From: Eretmocerus hayati
Taxonomy: Eukaryota > Arthropoda > Insecta > Hymenoptera > Aphelinidae
DNA: 64,000 nucleotides
Reading direction: 5' to 3'
Assembly (NCBI GenBank): GCA_029851415.1
Contig: CM056741.1
Span: 64,160,282-64,224,281, forward strand
The notes under the pieces are model-generated. The model was given only the letters and a program-made list of their open reading frames with translations, made no database searches and was not told the origin of the DNA. Position numbers and translations under genes: made by a program. Every line of letters begins with the position of its first letter. Position 1 is the first letter of the stretch. This document shows positions 37,483-50,269 of this stretch, one piece after another.

Positions 37483-37930
37483 TATTTTAGAATCTTTTGA
37501 TGGCACTGAACGGTGGGGTTGACTGTTGGCCTAGAAAATGGTCAATTTTCTCTTTTCATTTTGTTTGTTTGACAAGTTTCTCTTGATGCGATATACGCGA
37601 AAGTGTGTTAATGTTGAGTGCACAATGTAATGTTCTGAAGCGTTAGAACAAATCTTTGCCTTCGAGTATCACAGGCAAGGAAAGAATGACGAAAAATGTG
37701 ATGGCTGATGAGTATGAGCATGTGTGAACGTGTGAAATCATGAAAACTGAAAAAAAATTGATTTTTTTTTCACTGTTTTGATCGAAACTTTGATTATTTG
37801 AAAATACAGACGTCTTTCTCTGCCACTCATCATTTTCTTTCTTTCCATTCTGTCATTCATTTAGAAGATATCCTTTCAAGAGGCATTCATCAAGAGTATG
37901 AGATCAAGTCAAATAATATTTACAAAAAAC
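37483..37930 (-). promoter_or_regulatory. Upstream region of the PNPO-like gene
   Basis: Short AT-rich region between the PNPO-like ATG and the next transposable element. No promoter motif could be called. Confidence 0.25.
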
Positions 37931-37932
37931 TA

Positions 37933-39073
37933 CCATCAAATTGGGTAACTTTGGTACAGTAGGTGCAAATTTGGTACACCCCTGAAAAATGACTTTCAAA
38001 GCTGCGTTCGGCAAGGTGAATGATTTTATCGCTCTGAAACCTATTCTCTCCCCTTGATGAACACCTAAACAATGTGTTGGAGCACTGTGGATCCCGCGTG
38101 GATGATTGTATCTGTTTATTGAAGCTTTTTCCAAAAAGGCTGATTGAGCACCGATACGCGAGTGGTCCAGTTAGTTATACCTGGCAAGAAGTGTTCCGGA
38201 ACGAACTACAGGTATATAATGCTACCCATCACATATATTACCGTATTAAAGAAACCATCCTTACATTGGGGTATTTACATCATGTGGAATTTTAATGAAT
38301 GAAAAACAGGGAAATTAACGACGAAAAAGTGTACCAAAGTTACCCCACTCTTCGTAAGAAGCATGAGAATGGGGTAACTCCAGTACAACTTCCTGACAGC
38401 TTCTTTCCATCTCACCTTGAGTCGAGTGATGGTCTACGAGGTTTTAGAATGTTTCAAACAGCTTAAAATAAGACTTCTGTACGATTAAAATTGGTTCATT
38501 CACATGGTGGTGGGTAGAGTTGAAATATTCTGTAAGTGTACCAAAGTTGCCCCGTCGGAGTCTAACTTTGGTACACTTCTTCAAGTGCTAATAGCTCAAG
38601 CTCACCAAGAGAGGTCATCACATCCGGATCACGGATTTGGATGAAACTTCGGAAATAGTCTTCTTTTAGTGCCAAAAGATGAAACCCAAAATTATAGAGC
38701 CTAACGCTCAAGCGTCACCGAGCTACAGCCAAGGACAATAGCATTGCAGGTATACCTATATGGACGATTTTTAACATGGGCCTATATGGATAATGCTAAT
38801 GTTTGTGGCTGCAGCTCGTAAACGTTTGAGCGTTAGGCTCTATAATTTTGTCTTTTGGCACTAAAAAAAGACTATTCCCAAAGTTTCAGCGTGATCCGGA
38901 TGTGATGACCTCTCCTGGTACAAATAGAACTTTGTAGCCCATCAATCGAAAGCTGAGACTGCAAGCTTGAGATTGACTACTGATTAATGTGAGTTTTGTC
39001 AATGTATGTTGAAACGCCGAGCCAATCAAAACATAAAGTACCAAAATCGTACCAAAATTACCCAATTTGACGG
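37933..39073. mobile_element. TA-flanked inverted-repeat element with repeated terminal motif
   Basis: Terminal inverted repeats of about 25 bp (left CCATCAAATTGGGTAACTTT; right complement with two mismatches), flanked by TA on both sides (37931-37932, 39074-39075), as in Tc1/mariner-type elements. The terminal sequence recurs inside in both orientations, for example 'gtgtaccaaagttacccc' at about 38331, 'ggggtaactccagtac' at 38373, 'gtgtaccaaagttgccccg' at 38537 and 'aactttggtacact' near 38563. A second inner palindrome spans about 38595-38910. No transposase. Confidence 0.85.
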
Positions 39074-39265
39074 TATATTTTACTCATACTCTTTTTAAGG
39101 AAGTCAATAGCCACATATAGGCACAGTCCCTTTCTATTCTCCGTGTAAGACTGGAGTTATGATACTTTTTGAGTGCATAATACATGATGATGAAAGTAAG
39201 AATGGGATTCCTCAGTACAGTGCTTCGAATGAAAACCAAGAATGACCGACAGGTTGTGGCTCATG

Positions 39266-40606
39266 AGTAATACCACGAGGGAATGATACATCAAGAAATA
39301 GTTGGTCTCGGAGTTCTTTTTGAGTAAACTTCTTAAATTCTATAGGTCAAAATATGAACATCTGCCACCATGGAAAAAATGAGAAAAATTTCTTTCGGAC
39401 TCTGGCGCACTGATCAAAATTATGTTTTGATTTTTTTTTGCCAAACTTTCGTAACTTTTTTCACTCAAATCTTTACAGCTCAAAAGCAACGTAAGGTAGA
39501 ATAACACGGCTTAGCGTATCTAAAAGGTGAGCAAAATTCTATCAAAAACGACTTCCAAACTCTGGTTTTCACCTAATATTGATTATACATGGGGAATACC
39601 GTGAAAATTACTTCCCTGTTTTTTTCTCAAAAAGCTATTTTTGTAATTTTCCAAGAATACATTTTTTAATGTAAAAAGTTTTTTTTCTTACGAAAAAACT
39701 ATTCCAATCTGCATTTTCGAGTTTTAAGCTGTTTTTTGAGTATTTTTTATTTTGATGAAAAACCTTAATTTACTGCGCATGCGCAGGCATTTGGGACTTT
39801 CATCTTTTTCGAAAAGCTCAATTTCATCAAATAGACCCAGAGTTGCAGCGTCCAAATGGTAAAGGGGAAATCAAGCGAAAACTTGAAGGCATCCCAGGCA
39901 ACCGTTGAAATGGATACGGAACCTCGCATCAAGCTTCTTTTTGTGCTGGCTGGTAAAAGTCATTGGAACTTGGTTTGAATCAACGAAATTCAACTCAACA
40001 AGCAGTAATTTTGAAGGACATTTTCTCAGCTTTCCGGAAGAAGTGGTTTCGGAAACCCAAATTCCTGTGCATACGCGAAAAATGAAGGTTTTTTATCTTT
40101 AAAATCAAAAAATTACCCAAAAAACAGCTTGACACTCGAAAACGCAGATTGAAATAATTTTTTCGTAAGTAACGCAACTTTTTCCATGGAAAAATATATT
40201 CCTGAAAATGATAAAGATAGCTTTTTGAGAAAAAGATTAACCGAAACAAAACCAGAACCAAAGTTCGGAAAGAGTTTTTGATAGATTTTTTGCTCATTTT
40301 TCAGATGCGCTGAACCGCGTTCGCCTATCTTACGTTGCTTTTGAGTTATAACGACTCTAGTGAAAAAAGTGACGAAAATTTTGCTAAAAAAAATAAAAAC
40401 ATCATTTCGATCAGTGCGCCAGGGTCCGTATTCTAAATTTTGCGGTAAAATTTAAAATACGGCCCCAGGGTCCGAAAACATTTTTCTAATTGTTTACATG
40501 GTGGCAGATGTTCATATTTTGACCTATAGAATTGAAAAAGTTTACTCAAAAAGAATTCTAAGACCTGCAACCATTCTTGGTGTATCGTTTTCTCGTGGAA
40601 TCACTC
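39266..40606. mobile_element. 1.3-kb foldback element
   Basis: Near-continuous imperfect inverted repeat about a centre near 39.93 kb. Paired blocks include 'ccacgaggga'/'tcgtgga', 'ttctttttgagtaaac'/'gtttactcaaaaagaa', 'gtcaaaatatgaacatctgc'/'gcagatgttcatattttgac', 'actggcgcac' region, and 'cgagttttaagctgtttttt'/'aaaaaacagcttgacactcg'. The right arm carries a small extra hairpin at 40420-40465. There is no coding potential. Confidence 0.85.
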
Positions 40607-41463
40607 TCATCTCAATCTAAAACTTGTCACGTCGAGTATAGTGCGATTGCAAGCTATTCACGAATTACGTACCTAGCGTAGCGTTTCTTTTTGTAATGGA
40701 AATGAAATGACCCGATGAAATTATCGTAACCATACTAAAAAAGGAAAGGCAATCTGAAGATGTGATTTGGATGATTGAGGCTGAGAAACAAATATTATAA
40801 AACATAGTCACACCTGAACTCCATAGCCGCGCGTGCTCGTATACGCGTCACTAACGTAAGAAGTTTGCGACATCCCTGAGAAAATTATAAATTTCTTTAA
40901 TCACTTTTATCCAGTTGCACACTTGTCGATGAACTTGCTTGTTCTTGTGGAACTATCCTTCATTTGCTCAAAAACCACGAATATTTTATTGTTAGGAGAT
41001 GATCTTGAGATCGGGTGTACTTCACTAAATACTATTCGTAATTATTCTGTGAGTACTGGCAACGCGTTAAAAAACCGCTAACATTTTTGAGAGCTGATGA
41101 ATTTCTAGAATGACACTCATCAAATCATTTGATAACGTTTTTATGGAAGAACAATATCAATGAGTACACCGGATAAGATTGTATAGGTAGCCAAACTAGC
41201 GAGATAAAGAATTTAAATAATAATTGGATTTCACAGTGATTGAATTTCGGATGGAAATGTGCGGGCAATTTTTGAATTTGAGTACTTTTTCAGCATCTAT
41301 GACTTAGCCTTGAAAAGCTATGTGATAGTTGAGTAAATATTCTCAACATGCTCATGATTCGACACCATAGAAATGAGTTGTGTTTTGGAGGTTGAATGTA
41401 GAGTACAAGGTGTGACGCGGCTTGAGATATTTTGTAGATTTTGAGTTGATTGCTGAGTCTCAC

Positions 41464-41862
41464 AATAGTATGTTTTGCACCAAGTTCATGAGGTTGTAGC
41501 TCGCTTCTGAGCGATTGGTTTTCGAAATAAACGCTCGGAAGCGGGGAACCTCAAGAACGAGGTGCAAATACTATTTTATGCAATTTTACGAGCACCCAAA
41601 CATCAGAGAATTGCATAAAAGTGACTACATAATCTAGATACTCGAATTTACTGTAAAATGAAGGTCGATAGCGAGGAAATAATGTTTTATGCAATTTTCC
41701 GATGTTTGAGTGCTTACAAAATTGCATAAAATAGCATTCGCGCCTCGATCATGAGGTTCTCCGCTTCCAAGCGATTATTTCGACCCTCGCCTGCGGCTCG
41801 GGCCGAAAACCAACCGCTCAGAAGCGAGCTACAACTGCATGATCTCGGTGCGAAATCTACTA
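41464..41862. mobile_element. 0.4-kb foldback element
   Basis: Arms 'gttgtagctcgcttctgagc' (left, 41493) and 'gctcagaagcgagctacaac' (right, 41815), continuing inward through 'gcaattttacgagcaccc' and 'gagtgcttacaaaattgc'. A partial relative lies at 26262-26375, and a very diverged match may lie near 20720. Confidence 0.8.
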
Positions 41863-42299
41863 TTTTTTTTTCTTTTAGTTTAACCATCGAATCATTTGAG
41901 CAATTCACGTCCAAAATGACTCATAAAAGAAACACTGGTATATCGGGAAACCAATGGTCGTTCTAGAAAATGCCTAGTTTATTCATCGTCACCTTCATTG
42001 AATAATTGGAACATGAAGTGTACTCAATAATACTCTGAGTAATGAGCTCTCTCAGTATGTGCTCGATCAGAAGGTGTAGGGTATCGTTTGTCTCGTGTCT
42101 CAACAACTTGAACTTATGTGTGTCTTGGCCGTAGTGCAATAATCATGTCCTTGCATCCGAGCAGGTATTAGAAAAATCATTTTAGTCGACATTCGAAGAT
42201 ATTATTCAATGAGCAATGTCAATGCGTTATATATCACGTTCGATCAATAATCCACCAGGTCGATGAAAATATTATCACAAACAATTTGTACATCAAAAG

Positions 42300-43200
42300 T
42301 GTATCAATAGGAGTCTCAAATTAGGGAAAAATCAAAATCTCGAACTAAGCTACAGTTTTCAACCACCCGTGTAATTCTACACCTTTCGTAATGAAACAAC
42401 TCCCAACGGATCGTAGTTTTATCGATGCGGACAAATGACACGGCTTACCTCTATACTCCGTCCAAACAGATCAGGTTCAAATAAGAGCTGCTAATCGCAC
42501 TCACTCTGTCCAAAATTCACTCGCTAATGGGAGAGTTAGAGAGCAGATCAAGATCACAGGTTGGAGTACAGTTTCCGACTGGACAAATCGATCATACTTT
42601 CGAGTTTGATATCGAGCTATGACCTCCCAGCGCGATCGAAGCCGGCTGATGAGTGTCGCTAGAAATGAGCGAGGCGGTTAAAGTCGCACCGCGCCGTCAG
42701 TTGCAATACTCGTGTGCCTTGGTCACGAGTGAGGGTAAACGATTTTGTATATATCTATGCAAGAATGTATACTCTTACACATTAAAGCTTCAAAGGGGGT
42801 CGAGCTTGCTCCACATGTTCACTTATCTATGTGACTCGCGACCGAGAGCTCTTTTTTTTGCATCTGTATGTCTTCCCCTGTCCAGCCATCACACGATGTT
42901 CCCCTGTGCTCGTTCTCTTTACAGACTTTTTTTTTCTCACCCTCACTCTCTCTTTCATTCTAAACGGACCCAACTTGCTCGAGCGTTTTATTGGGCAAGT
43001 GCATCAGCTCAAAGTGGATTGCGGAATGATGAAACAGATTGGTGGTTACTGAGATGCGTGCGTAATAAGGGAGAGTCTTCGTGGGGGTATGACATTTTCA
43101 CGCGTCTGGCCATGCTCGACTGTTTCTACTTGCGGCAAAAATGATCGTACGCCCATTCACGCTCTTTGGTTTGATTTTTCTATATTAATACAATTTTGGG
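42300..43200. other. Locally GC-richer stretch, no gene recognised
   Basis: Pyrimidine-rich tracts ('ctcaccctcactctctcttt' near 42937) and a 163-codon plus-strand frame without recognisable protein character. It could be the 5' end of a gene lying elsewhere or of a non-coding transcript; nothing supports either firmly. Confidence 0.2.
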
Positions 43201-43389
43201 AAGTTACGGTATTAGATTGTCAATTCTGGGAACGTCTTATTTTTTATTCTGAATAATTATGAAGCGTGCGGATAATTGAGGAAAATGCATTGATGAGTAG
43301 CGATCATGCACTACCGGTAAAAAATTAGTATACATCTTAGAATAAGATGCCCAGATGAGAAGATTTGATTCCTGCGACCTCTTTGATCC

Positions 43390-44225
43390 AAAATGACTCA
43401 AGTCGAGCTCATTTTGTAGCTTTATTCAAGTATTCCAAGGAACTTTTGTGGCTTTTATCCTGCGCACAACAGGTTTTCGATTGGTGTAGTCGAATCTTTT
43501 GGGAAAAATTCATAAAAATTGAGTCAAAATGAGGAGTTTTGCGAGTCAGTTATGAGTCGATAGATCGGAATGATTTACATCACCTGAGAGCATAAGTCAA
43601 GTATAGGTCGTTCCTGGCCTGAGAAAAGATGGTTATTCCACTGAAAGATTTCTTTCGAAAAAAAAAAGAACGAGTCATTGTGAAGGCATAAATGGACTGA
43701 TATTTGAACTGGCATACGCACTATTCTTGATTCCTCCAACCAACGATATGGAAAAACCCGAGAGAAATCAAGAAAATGTCCCCGTAAGCCCGATCTCGTC
43801 ATCTATTAGGAATTTTGGGACTCTTTTTTGAGAGTAATATTCCGACAGAAAAACCGCCGTTTCTCGTGCCAGGCACAATCTATAATAATTTCCATCGAGA
43901 TCCCCATACACGTATTTTGAAGCTCTTAAAATCTGTCTTCAGATTTCTTTGAATCGTTGCAATTCATCAACTCATGTCTATAACTTGCAAAGATCTCGGT
44001 TTTGACTCAATTGCTATGAATTTTTCCCAAGGATTTGACCCATCCTACCGAAATCCTGATGTGCCACAAGAAAAAAAATTCACGAAGAACCTTTGAAGTC
44101 CTTGAAAAAAGCTACAGAATGAGCTGAACTGGACTTATTTTCAACCAATGAAGGCGCAGAAATCGGATTCTCTCATTTGCACTTCTCACTTTTAGGTTTA
44201 TAAATACTTTCGATCGGTATGTGTA
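43390..44225. mobile_element. Foldback element, larger copy of the 23.2-kb family
   Basis: Imperfect arms of about 150-180 bp: 'gagctcattttgtagct' on the left against 'agctacagaatgagctgaac' on the right, and 'gggaaaaattcataaaaatt' against 'gctatgaatttttccc'. The trailing 'tttcgatcggtat' is shared with 23.48 kb. A short related patch may exist at 56640-56770 ('gcggcac.g.agattt'). Confidence 0.7.
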
Positions 44226-45194
44226 TGTCATTTTAAGACTACGTTAGAAGAAAAAATGCATAGCTTAACATGCTCAAGGCACACAACGGATAACACTTTG
44301 TCTCAGGAAGAATTTTTTTTTTTGCATCAACGTACGTATCAGTTTGACTGTTCTATTCATTATTTTGATCATGAGATTAAATAAATATGACGATAAAGAT
44401 GATAGAGTGGAATACTCTTTTATCAGTATTTTTTTCACGTCGATAATGTTATATTGACGTCTCAATATTTCTTACGAGTGATTTGAAATGATCGAACGCT
44501 CCAGCAATCTGCTAATGAACACATGCCACGAGAAAATATATCTTATTCTCGACGCATATATTGAATATTGATTGATATCTTGTTTGTTGACATGGAATGA
44601 TCAAAATTGTGTTTCGAAACTACTTATCCATTCCCATTCATTACACTTTTAGTGTGTGGAATTGATACCACATGAGTTCCTCAAACAAATATGAGGACTC
44701 AGTGATGATGTATATTGCTTATAATTAAATCCAGTACTCCATGAGTGGGTTTCAAGGGACTCGGTCAGATTTTGGAGGATTCGTCATTCATGGAAATCCG
44801 AAAAATGTACAATATGTACCTAGTGGTATTTTAGAGACTGATTATTTCTCAACAAGTATTAGTCAGACCAAAGGGAATTCTCAATCATAAACCATAAGTT
44901 GGCTGTGACTGTCCACATATGGTGGTATGCTGATTATCCTTATGATCTATTTTTTGTCTAACAAAGAAATTTGGATTTTATATGGATGTTGTATGCCAGT
45001 TACAAAAGTGTAAAAGCCTTCTCTAAGGATCTTTCAAAGATACTTCGTTTGTTCAAAAAGTCTTGATGGACGTTTACAGATATTTCCAATTCTTTGCTGA
45101 TTCAATTTATAGACCTTTGTGTCAAAGGATATATCAAATTATAAAAACGAATGCGTAATGGAAAAAGTATTTGTAGCAGCATCCAAGAGTCATG

Positions 45195-46145
45195 TGCTAC
45201 ATAACTTCCGATTTATATGAGTATTATCGCGATAACTTACCCGGAACGTATGACGGTCTTTCATTTCGACGAGCAAGCTCCAAATCACTCCGTTCAAATG
45301 TTCCTACATGTATTCCATTGGAATACATTTGGGAATCAATTTCCAGATCGATCCGTTCACTCCTCGGGTCGAAATGTCAGTTCCGTGTATTATAACATTT
45401 GTAGATCGACGTATACTTCCAGCGCCAGCGTCGGAGTAAGAGCCGCCAAGGGTATGTTCAAATTCTTTCCTCGAAGTAAAATGTTAAACCAACCATTTTT
45501 CATAGGTTTCATGTCCAGAACTCGTAGTTTAATCCCCAAGCCATGTGCCTCAATCTTGTCACGGGATTTTTACTGAAAATGAGAAATTTTTTTCAAATGC
45601 TCACAGCGTATCCTAAAGTCACTCTAGGTCGCTCTGTAATGGGCGAAATTTCGAGGAAATGGTTCAAACAATCGAATCCCAGTGTGAGAAAAGGTCCACT
45701 TTCAAAGTTTTGAGTGCTGCATGTGCATTCGTAGCCGAAAATTGGCCATGTAATTAATTTTGTCAGTTCCGTGCATACCACGTTACCCCACTAAAACTCA
45801 ATTCATCTGGGCGAGAACAATTTTCTCCACTTGAGCATGGTGGGAATGGATGAAATTTACAAGGAAAAGTTTCTATGTCGATTCTGTTAATTTTGCGAGC
45901 GATTTTAAGGCGAAATGTCAGTTCCATGCATGTCAGTTCCGTGCATCCAAAAGTTGTCCACTGGGATACTCAATAGCACGAAAAAGACGGAGGAATGGAG
46001 TTCTGTGCTCCGGAGCATGAATTTCCGACTCAGATCAACTATCTAAACACGAATAACAAGGTCATTTGGTCCCATCGCATCAGGATTCCTCGCTAGACAA
46101 CAAAACGTCAAAAACCGCAAATGTCAGTTTCGTGCACTATTTTTC
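45195..46145. repeat. Region with recurring GTCAGTTCCGTGCA motif
   Basis: The motif or a near variant occurs at about 45377, 45762, 45917, 45932 and 46119, mostly preceded by 'aaat' or 'ttt', in a region without convincing genes. Terminal repeats were not delimited. The arrangement recalls the element at 37.9-39.1 kb, whose terminal motif also recurs inside. Confidence 0.5.
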
Positions 46146-46774
46146 CTATGTCTTTTACACGTGAAAATCGCATATGTATACCATCCTAAAACGTTCCAAA
46201 AAACTTTCTGCATACGTTTCATCACATATCATCGCTCAATATGTAAAAAAAATGAAAAAAGTCAACTCAGACACGCGCAGACTTAATATTCAGTTCCTGA
46301 ATTTTTGGACACAAAATGTGTAAGTTATCGCGATTATACCCACATATTACAATAATGATGTACTAGCGTTTTTGCCTTACTCGCTACCGCTCGTTCGGCT
46401 TGTAAATGTTCTTGATAAGTCATAGGCACCAGAAATGCTTCTATAGTTCAATAAGAATAGTTGTAAAGTAATGATTGCTGATCAATTCAAGGTGTCTAAA
46501 AAAGGTTTTAAAATAGTTCGCAAAATTGGTATTATATCAAATTATGCTGGCTAATTGTGGAGATATAACTTCAAGTAAGCAGTAATGAATATTGCGGAAT
46601 TGCATAGTTTCTTCTCAATTAGCTGAGCTGGTATATCTTTGATGAATCGATTAGGCTGAAAAACTTCCGTTACATGGCGTGAATGTAAAGGGTTAATCAA
46701 AGCGATGTCAATTCAATTCATTGTGCAGTGCGCATAAATTGACCGTTGATCTCCGGACTTGGTGCATATAAGAG

Positions 46775-47165
46775 CAACTACAAACTAGAACAAATTAGGC
46801 CAAACTAGACCGAACTAGACCAACCTGATTGGACCAAACCAAACCGAATTAGACCGACCTAGATTGTACTAGACCTAATTGGACCGAACTAGATCGTATT
46901 AGACCATACTAGACTGAACTAGACCGAATTAGACCGGAGTAGGCCGAACGAGACTTAATCAACCCAAACTAGACCGAGCTAGACTTAATTAGACCGAACT
47001 GAACTGATATAGATCGGATTGGCCCGATCTAGACCCAACTACACCGAGCTAGATCGAAAAGGACCAAATTAGACCGATCTAGATAAAAGTAGACCGAATT
47101 GGACGGAACTACACCGTATTTGACAATACTAGACTGAAATAGACCGAATTAGACCTTCTCTCATT
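46775..47165 (-). repeat. AGACCGAACT-type minisatellite, part of dispersed element copy C
   Basis: Degenerate array of a 10-bp unit (ACTAGACCGA/ATTAGACCGA), the complement of the GGTCTGGTAC-like arrays at 29 and 53 kb. It continues at 47575-47790, and the composite ends near 48780 with 'gacgaacaaaattt', the complement of the start of copies A and B. Confidence 0.75.
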
Positions 47166-47418
47166 GCTCGACCACTGACACGCAGCTCAAGTGGCCGAAT
47201 GTTCGATGGTTAGAACGTCTTTATATACGAAAGTTCATCTTCGTTAAGCGCTTGCGAGAAAAGTGATTTTAACCCGCTATTTCTATTTGATTTCTCACCA
47301 TTTTCACTTTTGGCAGGTCTTCGACCTTCTGCCGGAGATATATATATATGATTAATTATGACACTCGATCGATATGATCGGATATCGTAATTATCACTCG
47401 CGGGAATTTCAAATTATG

Positions 47419-47567
47419 GAAGTATATTTGATCGGTCTTTGCGAGTTAAAGTCAGCTGGTATTTCTGAAATTGATCGAGAGTGGAGAAAAATCCATTCTC
47501 GATTGATGCCAAAAATTTCAGCAGTACCAGCTGACTTTAACTCGCAAAGACCGATCAAATATACTTC
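47419..47567. mobile_element. Near-perfect 149-bp hairpin element
   Basis: Both ends carry an identical 43-bp arm in inverted orientation, beginning GAAGTATATTTGATCGGTCT. A second inner pair 'tgatcgagagtgga'/'tccattctcgattga' extends the stem. It is inserted inside the AGACCGAACT array. The perfect arms suggest a young insertion or sequence kept for its hairpin. Confidence 0.9.
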
Positions 47568-47574
47568 TTTAATT

Positions 47575-48780
47575 CGAACTAGACCTAATTTAACAGAACT
47601 AGACCGAACGAGACCTAATCACCCCGAACCAGACCGAGCTAGACCAAGCTAGACTCACTTAGGCGGAAGTCGACCGAATTAGACTAAACCTAACCTAATC
47701 AGAAAGGAATAGACCGCATGAGAATATGTTAGACCGAATTTGACTCAATAACGCCAATCTGGACCAAACCAGACCGGACTATACCATTTCAGTCCGGTAC
47801 TTCCCACCCCCATCCCCGTCCCCATTATCATCCCCAACCATCCATCCACTCATTAATCCACCCATTCATTCATCCATGCACCTCCTACCCATTACCCTTA
47901 TACAACCACTTGTTATACCGGATTGAACAAATTAAATCTAGACTGCCTAGTATGACTTTGCAAGTTTTGACTTAATTTTGTTCTGAATATAAGTGTTGTG
48001 GTTTGGTGATTTTATGTAGTAATCTCTCTTTGACATTCATTAAAGTAAAATATTCTGATAGTAAACCTAACGAAATTGTTGCAAAGCGTTGCAAGCAATA
48101 ACTGGGTGCTTACTTCTTGGAGTTACCAAATGAGAATTTCAAGTATGCCAACATCTTATTCTTTCGTCTCATTCCAACACCAGCGTTGCCAGAAATCAGT
48201 CAGTCCCCTGTATAAAACAGCTACACTTTACAAAAGCAATGAATGCGCACACATTGCATGTAATATCAATCAATAAAGAACGCACGAACCATCAGAAGCC
48301 AATAGAATCTGGCATTTTTGACTTTGAGAATACTTATATTGTAGAGCTTAAAACATGTCATCAATGAATGACCTATTTCCACTATGTTTTCTTAGCATGA
48401 GCCCTTGTGGGCAATACCAAAGTCTGTAACTCTAAAGCCATTGAGCATCCAACTGTACACCTTCAGATATCGTCTTTGGGGGTTGGATGAGACTGTTCAC
48501 CAAAACCAGAGACCTACATCTCGTGCACCCCTGGTTAGCTCAAATCGATATAAGTTTCGCAAAAAATTTACGTTATTTTTGTGCCTCCAAGCTACTTCTC
48601 TGTACCATTGCCATAATCCATAACCCATCACTCACCAACCTACCCATGACCCATACGGCCACCCGACCACGGACCCACCCACCCATCTACCCACTCATCC
48701 ACCCACCCATGATATTCCAGTCCTTCCACATAGGCAACCAGATACGAGGGATCCGGACGAACAAAATTTAGACTGGCGCT
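47575..48780 (-). mobile_element. Dispersed minisatellite-bearing element, copy C (continued)
   Basis: Resumes the array after the hairpin, then 'cccattcattcatccatgca'-type C-rich patches (47810-47880), and after a unique middle part reaches 'cacccacccat' (48700) and the end 'ggacgaacaaaattt' (48758-48772), complementary to the start of copies A (28949) and B (53195). Confidence 0.55.
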
Positions 48781-48839
48781 TAATTATTGAAAAAAAAAAA
48801 ATTCGATGATGCAATCACATTGGAATGCCTAACAGAGTA

Positions 48840-49565
48840 TCCAAAATAACACACGACGTAACCAGTGAATGAATCGAACAATCTTTCACGTAACTCCGAA
48901 TCGAACAACCTGCTGTAACTCCTCATAACTCAATTCCTCACGACTCAATTCCTCATAACACATCCCCACCAATTCACCAACCCGTGTCCCACACGGCCAC
49001 TGTTCCACCTCTCCATGACCCATACGGCCACCCAATCACCGAATGAAACCCAACTGGACCAAACTAGAGCAAACTACACCGGATTAGACCTATTATTCGA
49101 TTAGGATTACACGTGATTAGACCTAATTCCAGCATTTGTATTCCCATGACTATGCCTCATTTCTGACAATTCATTTCTCATCACAGACTCCGCAAAACTC
49201 GTTCCTCATAACTCGAGTTCCTCATGACTCGAGTTCCTCATAACTCGAGTTCCTCATAACTCGAGTTCCTCATAACTCGAGTTCCTCATGACTCGAGTTC
49301 CTCATAACTTGAGTTCCTCATAACTCGAGTTCCTCATAACTTGAGTTCCTCATAACTCAATTCCTCATAACTCATGACTCGTTCTTCACAGGTGTTTATA
49401 CCTCATCCTCCATAATTTGTGCCTCATACCTCATAGCAATCCATCCATCCATCCATCTATCGACTCACCCACCCACCACCCTACCCAATCACCCACCCAC
49501 CCATTACACTTCACCCCTTCCGAAAAGGCGTTCCGATGTGTGGCATGTGGACGGACAAATTTTGC
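48840..49565 (-). mobile_element. Dispersed minisatellite-bearing element, copy D
   Basis: Contains 'tgacccatacggccaccc' (49017), a short AGACC array (49045-49130), the 16-bp tandem array at 49197-49375, a CCATCCACCC patch (49440-49505), and the end 'gacggacaaattttgcctgg' (49550) as in copies A-C. Confidence 0.55.
49197..49375. repeat. 16-bp tandem repeat CTCGAGTTCCTCATAA
   Basis: About ten to eleven near-perfect head-to-tail copies, with occasional G/A or C/T changes (CATGA for CATAA, TTGAG for TCGAG). Each unit carries a CTCGAG palindrome. Confidence 0.9.
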
Positions 49566-50269
49566 CTGGCTCTTTAATTATTATAAAATTAACAAAAACT
49601 GTTCCACTTAGAGTTTGAATGCACTCTATAAGGTTAGACAATAACGTATGTCACAATATTATATTAGCTCATAATTTGCTCATACACCGAGAAACCGCAA
49701 GTAAAAGATATTTAAGTCCGGAGAACTTGGCATTGCGTTTCCTTTTGCAGATAGATCAAACACTTGAACCACAAATACCTCATATGAATTACTAAACTGT
49801 ACATCGTTAGCGATTTTTGTGGGTTTGCTAATAGGCTCTAATATCGGTTTATCGTCGGTATTGCTGACCCTATTTCCATCTCTGCAAGGTTTCTATTTAC
49901 CTTATTCGAAAAAAAGAATAGTCTCCGATTTTTGGGTTTTAATGAATGCGAGTCATTGATGGACAGAAAAAGCTAGATTTTACATATACACACAATCTAA
50001 TTGTGTTGTTCTACGGTTCACAAGGAATCGCATTTTAGCCGAAGCTTTGCATTCCTTATTGATTTTTATTTCAAGGCCAAAATGAAGTTTGACTCATTGA
50101 TAAAACAGTACGAGAAAGTCCCCCATCGCACAATTTTTGATACAAGTACTTATCCTACTGATTCTAATGATTTCGATTATAATATAATGATAATTATCAG
50201 AGACAAAGCTTCATTCATGCATTCACTCCCATGGGCTCTGGACTTTGAATAACTAGCCTGCTCATTTTA

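Noticed and set aside
42653..43144. 163-codon plus-strand frame
   Set aside because: No domain, odd composition and pyrimidine-tract translation (FFSHPHSLFHS). Possibly leader sequence of an unknown transcript, but not a supportable protein.
45217..45576. 119-codon plus-strand frame
   Set aside because: It lies within the repeat region carrying the GTCAGTTCCGTGCA motif, with no domain; treated as chance.
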